Positions 32,179 through 36,424 of a stretch of DNA of 36,424 nt are shown piece by piece. Within the stretch, counting starts at the first letter, position 1. Each line of letters opens with the position of its first letter. Under the pieces are notes generated by a model, which ran no database searches, was not told the origin of the DNA, and saw only the letters and a list, made by a program, of their open reading frames with translations. This stretch comes from Soonwooa sp. (GTDB lineage: Bacteria; Bacteroidota; Bacteroidia; Flavobacteriales; Weeksellaceae): the NCBI RefSeq assembly GCF_030151385.1, contig NZ_JASLDS010000074.1, positions 1 through 36,424 of the forward strand. Direction: 5' to 3'. Made by a program: the position numbers and the translations under genes.

Positions 32179-34764
32179 TTAGAAGCTACTATTTGGTTGG
32201 GTAAAGCTTCTGTCTTTATATTTTATCGCATCACTCAAGATATTGGCTTTAATACCAATAAAGAAGTCGTACACTTTGTAAACTCCAAAAGGTACCCAGT
32301 TAAAGTTAATTGTAAAACTTCGCTGATCTCTTGAGAAGCCCAATGTCGTTCTCGAAATTTCTTTTGTCACAAGGTCATAAGAAGCACTTCCAGTGATATT
32401 CCAAAAAGGAGTCAGTTTGATGTTGCCATTCATCCCAACGGTTGCCATTTTTGATCCAAACAAAGATAAGGTTCTCGAATAAGCATAGTTTGCGGTCAAA
32501 CTCAAATTCCATGGTTGATTAAATCGCGCGTAATTATCATCGTCAAAATAATAATCTTCGTTTCGGATTTCACCTTTCTTTTTATATACTTTAGCATAAT
32601 CTTCTTTTTTACCAAAGATCTCGTCGGATAACGAATAAGCCATTTGCAAGTTAAATCCTTGTAAGCTGAAGTGTCCAAAATTTTCAGTTCTAATACCATT
32701 GTTACCTGTAGCATCATATAAAATTTTATACGGCTCCAAAGCCAACGTCGTGTTAACTGTCAACTTATTATTAAAGAATGATGATTGAGAATCAATTCTA
32801 AATACTGACCATTTATTCTTATCTGCAGCGAAGTTGTAGTTACCAGAAATATTTAAGTTTTCAAAAATCTTAAGCTTTTTAACACCAGTTGAATCCGACT
32901 TTGACTTCACTTTCATTTCTAAATTATTGGTTATGTTAAAACCAATACTTTGTGAAAGCCCCGAACTTGGCGACCCATATATTCCGCCTTCAAAAATAGA
33001 ATACTTTGTCAACTCTCCTCTAGCACCATAAAACTCACGGTAGTAACCCCAATTTTTCTCCGAAAAATCGGGCATATAATTAAAACTAACACTCGGTGTC
33101 ATCATATGACGAATAGCTTCAATCGTAGAACCCTTTTTAAAGTTCAAAAACTTATAAAGAACCGTCTGTATACTTGCTGATGTCGAAAATGTTGAGAATC
33201 CTGCAAATTGATTTTTAGTAATATTATCAACATTATTAGTCACAACATTGTAACGTTTCTCCATTGTTTTTGTGGTCAAAACATTATCTACATTCGCACC
33301 TAATGTAAACGTAAAATACTTGGCTATACTCGTATTGGTCGATAACCCAATATTATTACGAAGACCCGTCTTCATATCTTTCCACATTTGATCTTTAAAG
33401 AGATCTGCTTCTGTCGTTTGCACATAATTGGACATCGACAAACCTGTGTTAACAGTCATATTCTCTAAAAGCCCAGTTCGCATGCCCGTTTTTGGTTTAA
33501 ACAAATAAAACTGACTCATAGACACTGTCAAATCTGGCAAACGAATATCTGTTAGTCCTGTTGAAAAGTTTTGAGAATAAGTTGCGTTAGCATTGATGGT
33601 TATCGGCAAACTCAAAAAACGCTTCTGGATACTAACCCTAGACGTTTGACTAGTTTTCAAGTTATCACTATTGTAGATATAATTATTGTTCAATAGGTTA
33701 TTGTAGAACTTCTGACTTGTGATATCTACAGCAGCGTTAAAGGTCAATAACGGATCCGCTTTGCTATCTTGTTGGTGTGTCCAAGCAATTTTGTAAGTCG
33801 AGGATTTAGAATAATTATCTAAGCCTTTAATACCACGAACAATAGTACCAATCTCCGCATTGAAACGTCCGCTGTATCTATATTTTTTGAGATAATTCAT
33901 CTCAGGCCTCAGGTTCCAACTTCCTTTGGTGTACAGGTCGGACAGTATCTTAAGGTCGAAATGCTCGCCCAAAGGCTGATAATACCCCAAGCCATTTAGA
34001 AAAAAACCGACATCTTGACGTTCTCCAAAACTCGGAATTAAAACGCCCGCAGAACGTTTTTCAGAAAATGGCAAAATCGCAAACGGCATTACCAAAGGCG
34101 TCGGCACTTGCTCAATATACATTTGGATTGGTCCGGTAATAACCTGCGAACTTTCTTTTCCTTTTAATAATTTAATATTAGGCGCTAACAGATAATAATC
34201 GGCAAGTGTATCTTTTTTCTGAATAAAATAGGTGTCCGTTGTGTATTTTCCGTTACGCATAAAAAACACTGAATCATTGTATTTTTTGGTTTTCTGCGCT
34301 ACAATCACACCTTCGCTTTCTTCTGTTCTTGCATTAAAAGCAACCGCTTGTCTGGTTTTGTAATCATAAATTACCTCATCATATTCAAACTTTTTACCAG
34401 CTTGTGTTGCAATGGCAGGATTTTTCACATGGCCTTTTTCGTCAAGTCCACCACGAGCATAGATTTTATTATTAGACCAGTCTATGCGAATATAGTCTGC
34501 ATCAATCTGCATATCTTGATAGATAACTTGTGCATTTTTTTCTAAAAAAGTTTGTTTTGTCGAAAAAGAATTACGCTCAACATCTGCTTTTGTTTTGACA
34601 ACAGCATCCAACTGCTCTTTGGCAGGAATGCTATCATTCTTGCGAATCGTGTCTTGCGTAGACTTAATTTCTAGCTTCCCATCAGTCTTTTTCTGTGCTA
34701 AAAAACTGTTAAAAATTAGGAAAATTAAAAATAGTGGTATATTTTTGAAAATGCTTTTGCCCAA
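32179..34764 (-). CDS. lptD: LPS-assembly protein LptD, Bacteroidota type
   Basis: LptD inserts lipopolysaccharide into the outer leaflet. The 861-residue protein has a signal peptide (cleavage near FLAQ, residue 24), an OstA/LptA-like beta-taco domain (about 65-230: IYQDMQIDADYIRIDW, VIYDYKTRQAVAFNARTEE, YKNDSVFFMRNGKYTT-like) and the conserved PLVMPFAILPFSEKRSAGVLIPSFG at the start of the barrel, which then runs to the end. The start codon is TTG at 34764, as no ATG is in frame before the signal peptide. It is first in an operon with ridA, a membrane protein and a cupin. Confidence 0.93.
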   Translation of the reverse strand: MGKSIFKNIPLFLIFLIFNSFLAQKKTDGKLEIKSTQDTIRKNDSIPAKEQLDAVVKTKADVERNSFSTKQTFLEKNAQVIYQDMQIDADYIRIDWSNNKIYARGGLDEKGHVKNPAIATQAGKKFEYDEVIYDYKTRQAVAFNARTEESEGVIVAQKTKKYNDSVFFMRNGKYTTDTYFIQKKDTLADYYLLAPNIKLLKGKESSQVITGPIQMYIEQVPTPLVMPFAILPFSEKRSAGVLIPSFGERQDVGFFLNGLGYYQPLGEHFDLKILSDLYTKGSWNLRPEMNYLKKYRYSGRFNAEIGTIVRGIKGLDNYSKSSTYKIAWTHQQDSKADPLLTFNAAVDITSQKFYNNLLNNNYIYNSDNLKTSQTSRVSIQKRFLSLPITINANATYSQNFSTGLTDIRLPDLTVSMSQFYLFKPKTGMRTGLLENMTVNTGLSMSNYVQTTEADLFKDQMWKDMKTGLRNNIGLSTNTSIAKYFTFTLGANVDNVLTTKTMEKRYNVVTNNVDNITKNQFAGFSTFSTSASIQTVLYKFLNFKKGSTIEAIRHMMTPSVSFNYMPDFSEKNWGYYREFYGARGELTKYSIFEGGIYGSPSSGLSQSIGFNITNNLEMKVKSKSDSTGVKKLKIFENLNISGNYNFAADKNKWSVFRIDSQSSFFNNKLTVNTTLALEPYKILYDATGNNGIRTENFGHFSLQGFNLQMAYSLSDEIFGKKEDYAKVYKKKGEIRNEDYYFDDDNYARFNQPWNLSLTANYAYSRTLSLFGSKMATVGMNGNIKLTPFWNITGSASYDLVTKEISRTTLGFSRDQRSFTINFNWVPFGVYKVYDFFIGIKANILSDAIKYKDRSFTQPNSSF

Positions 34765-34815
34765 ATCAGTACATCTGTAATTCGGGTCAAAATTAATTAA
34801 TTTTTAAAAATTAAT

Positions 34816-36105
34816 ATGTTTACTACAGAATTTTATTCCAAAAAATATATCAGCTTACTTTTAGTATTGCTTTCAGTCCTTGGTTTTAGCCAAAAAAAAT
34901 TCACTGTTGTATTGGATGCAGGCCACGGTGGATCAGACAATGGTGCCTATAGATCCTATAGTGATCTAGGTCGTGTACAAGAAAAAGATATCACCCTCGC
35001 TATTGTTTTAAAACTTGGAAAACTACTCGAAAAAAACAAAGACTTCAAGGTTATTTACACGAGAAAGATTGATGAGTACCCATCTTTGACAGCAAGAACC
35101 GATCTTGCCAACAGAAACAAAGCTGATTTTTTCGTCTCTATCCACGTTAACTCGTCGGGCGGAAATAACATTACAGCACAAGGTACCGAAACCTTCGTAC
35201 AAGGACCTAACCAAAACAAAGCAAACCTAGAAGTTGCAAAAGCTGAGAACGAAGTAATCTTCTTGGATGAAAATGACAAGCAAAACTTCGCCAATTACGA
35301 TCCTCGATCACCAGAATCATTAATTGCGTTAAAAATTCAGCAAAGTAAATATTTGGAAGCAAGTCAGTGGCTGGGTGGACTAATCGAAGAAAATTTTGTT
35401 AAAGACGACAAAAGATTCTCACGTGGTGTAAAACAAGCCGACTTACACGTCCTTCGAAGAAATGCTATGCCTTCTGTCCTTGTGGAAACAGGTTTTGTCA
35501 ACAACTACGAAGACGCCGCTTACTTAACTTCCGAAAAAGGACAACAGGAAGTTGCAGATAGCGTTTACAAAGCTTTATTAGACTATAGAAAAGCCATCGG
35601 TGGTGGTCCAGTTAAAGAACCAGAACCAGTGAAACCAGCTGAAGTTCCGTTGAAAAATGATTTCAGGATTTTATTGATGAGCACAGCTTCGCGATATAAT
35701 GATGGCGATCCAGCGCTGAAAGGTCTTAACTATATTTTGCCGATTAAAGAAAATAATGTTTACAAATATTATTATGCTGTAACCAATCTCGCTTCTGTTA
35801 GAGATAACAATCTAAAAACAGCAAAAGATGCAGGTTTCAGAAATGCAATGGCGATTAGCTTCTTACCAAACCAAACACTTGGCTTCGGATATTACACCTT
35901 AGAAGTTGCGGTTACGGAAGACAAATTAAAGAATGATTCTTACCTTCTAAAAACTTTGAAAGATGTTGAAAGAAACAAAGAAAAAGGTGTTTTCTATTAT
36001 ACCTATGGAAAATATAAAACTTTGGAAGAAGCTGTAACAGCACAGAAAGAGATTGAAACTAAAGGCATTAAGAATTCCATCATTCAGAAAGTTTTGAAAA
36101 ACTAA
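34816..36105 (+). CDS. N-acetylmuramoyl-L-alanine amidase with SPOR-like C-terminus
   Basis: The 429-residue protein has a signal peptide (cleavage after FSQ, about residue 26) and an Amidase_3 domain with the zinc ligands His37 (VLDAGHGG), Glu56 (VQEKD), His110 (VSIHVNSSGG) and the catalytic Glu224 (PSVLVETGFVNN). It cuts the peptide from murein glycan strands. After a short Pro/Glu linker (about 264-278) the C-terminal 150 residues hold two SPOR-like beta-alpha-beta segments (for example KYKTLEEAVTAQKEIETKGI), which may bind denuded glycan at the septum. It is divergent from lptD with a gap of 51 bases, so both are likely controlled together. Stop at 36105 is followed by the tRNA promoter. 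Confidence 0.94.
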   Translation: MFTTEFYSKKYISLLLVLLSVLGFSQKKFTVVLDAGHGGSDNGAYRSYSDLGRVQEKDITLAIVLKLGKLLEKNKDFKVIYTRKIDEYPSLTARTDLANRNKADFFVSIHVNSSGGNNITAQGTETFVQGPNQNKANLEVAKAENEVIFLDENDKQNFANYDPRSPESLIALKIQQSKYLEASQWLGGLIEENFVKDDKRFSRGVKQADLHVLRRNAMPSVLVETGFVNNYEDAAYLTSEKGQQEVADSVYKALLDYRKAIGGGPVKEPEPVKPAEVPLKNDFRILLMSTASRYNDGDPALKGLNYILPIKENNVYKYYYAVTNLASVRDNNLKTAKDAGFRNAMAISFLPNQTLGFGYYTLEVAVTEDKLKNDSYLLKTLKDVERNKEKGVFYYTYGKYKTLEEAVTAQKEIETKGIKNSIIQKVLKN

Positions 36106-36113
36106 AAAAAAGA

Positions 36114-36145
36114 TTTGCAGGATCTAAAAAAAGTCTCTACTTTTG
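36114..36145 (+). promoter_or_regulatory. Promoter of tRNA-Glu
   Basis: TTTG (36114-36117), 20 bases, then TACTTTTG (36138-36145), about 21 bases before the tRNA. Confidence 0.7.
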
Positions 36146-36166
36146 CAACCACAAAAAAAAACGAAT

Positions 36167-36238
36167 GGCCTATTCGTCTAGTGGTAAGGACTTCAGGTTT
36201 TCATCCTGGCAACAGGGGTTCGATTCCCCTATAGGCTA
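36167..36238 (+). tRNA. tRNA-Glu (anticodon TTC)
   Basis: A 72-base cloverleaf: acceptor GGCCTAT with ATAGGCT (G-T at the first pair), anticodon stem and loop CAGGTTTTCATCCTG with anticodon TTC, and T arm around GGTTCGATTCC. The CCA end is not encoded. Confidence 0.95.
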
Positions 36239-36273
36239 CGAAATTTTAATTTTAAAAAAATCTGCAAAAAGAT

Positions 36274-36303
36274 TTTGAAGTTCAAAAAATATTCATATCT
36301 TTG
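36274..36303 (+). promoter_or_regulatory. Promoter of rpsT
   Basis: TTTG (36274-36277), 18 bases, then TATCTTTG (36296-36303), 20 bases before the ATG. Confidence 0.78.
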
Positions 36304-36323
36304 CAGTCAATTTTTAGGAAGTT

Positions 36324-36424
36324 ATGGCAAATCATAAATCAGCTCTGAAAAGAATCAGACAGAACGAAAAAAGAAAATTAAGAAACAGATACTATCACAA
36401 GACTGCTAGAACAGCTTTGAAAGT
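36324..36424 (+). CDS. rpsT: Ribosomal protein S20, N-terminal part, cut by the window edge
   Basis: The first 33 codons read MANHKSALKRIRQNEKRKL and on to KTARTALK, the typical S20 start. S20 binds 16S rRNA early in 30S assembly. The gene continues past the window. Confidence 0.95.
   Translation, partial: MANHKSALKRIRQNEKRKLRNRYYHKTARTALK

Overview
The window looks like chromosomal DNA of a flavobacterium (Bacteroidota, Weeksellaceae/Chryseobacterium-like; the genus is inferred). The evidence is the low GC, promoters of the Bacteroidota type (TTTG, about 19 nt, TAnnTTTG), several TonB-dependent receptors, a flavobacterial-type LptD, SusD-free accessory loci and many short intergenic palindromic repeats. 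Most genes are ordinary housekeeping or envelope genes. No prophage, integrase, CRISPR array or plasmid function was seen. The only insertion-sequence trace is the last 37 codons of an ISAon1-like (ISL3-group) transposase at the left edge.

Layout. 1-1664: transposase end, then trigger factor (tig, minus). 1737-5292 (minus): a three-gene metal-uptake-like cluster made of a small His/Cys membrane protein, a ZnuD-like TonB receptor and a lipoprotein. 5561-6577: nucleoid-associated protein NdpA. 7144-7692: secreted TPR protein. 7939-9175: two tandem secreted proteins, one with a C-type-lectin-like C-terminus. 9518-10470: Gre-like factor and GNAT acetyltransferase, overlapping. 10809-11465: an apparent chimera of an M3 peptidase N-terminus and a DUF2625-like C-terminus. 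11618-14808: outer-membrane beta-barrel protein, DUF2255 protein, YchJ-like protein. 14858-15097: VF530-type protein. 15214-18030: a large TonB receptor whose leader carries a promoter, a SAM-I (S-box) riboswitch and a terminator. 18471-23422: a 53-residue basic protein, sbcD, a GIY-YIG nuclease and sbcC, with a cluster of palindromic repeats before sbcC. 23649-24149: SlyD-like FKBP between two related repeats. 24632-25990: panD and a flippase-like membrane protein. 26326-27316: HU protein and a lipoprotein. 27416-28687: glyA. 28852-30681: two convergent unknown envelope proteins. 30935-34764 (minus): lptD, ridA, a membrane protein and a cupin, apparently one operon. 34816-36105: N-acetylmuramoyl-L-alanine amidase. 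36167-36238: tRNA-Glu. 36324-end: start of rpsT.

The most interesting points are the SAM riboswitch controlling a TonB receptor, which suggests that uptake of a methionine- or sulfur-related (or cobalamin-related) nutrient is shut off when SAM is abundant; the M3/DUF2625 gene chimera; the small His/Cys protein-receptor-lipoprotein metal cluster; and at least two families of intergenic palindromic elements, one of which keeps its core and flanks while its arms differ in sequence but stay self-complementary.
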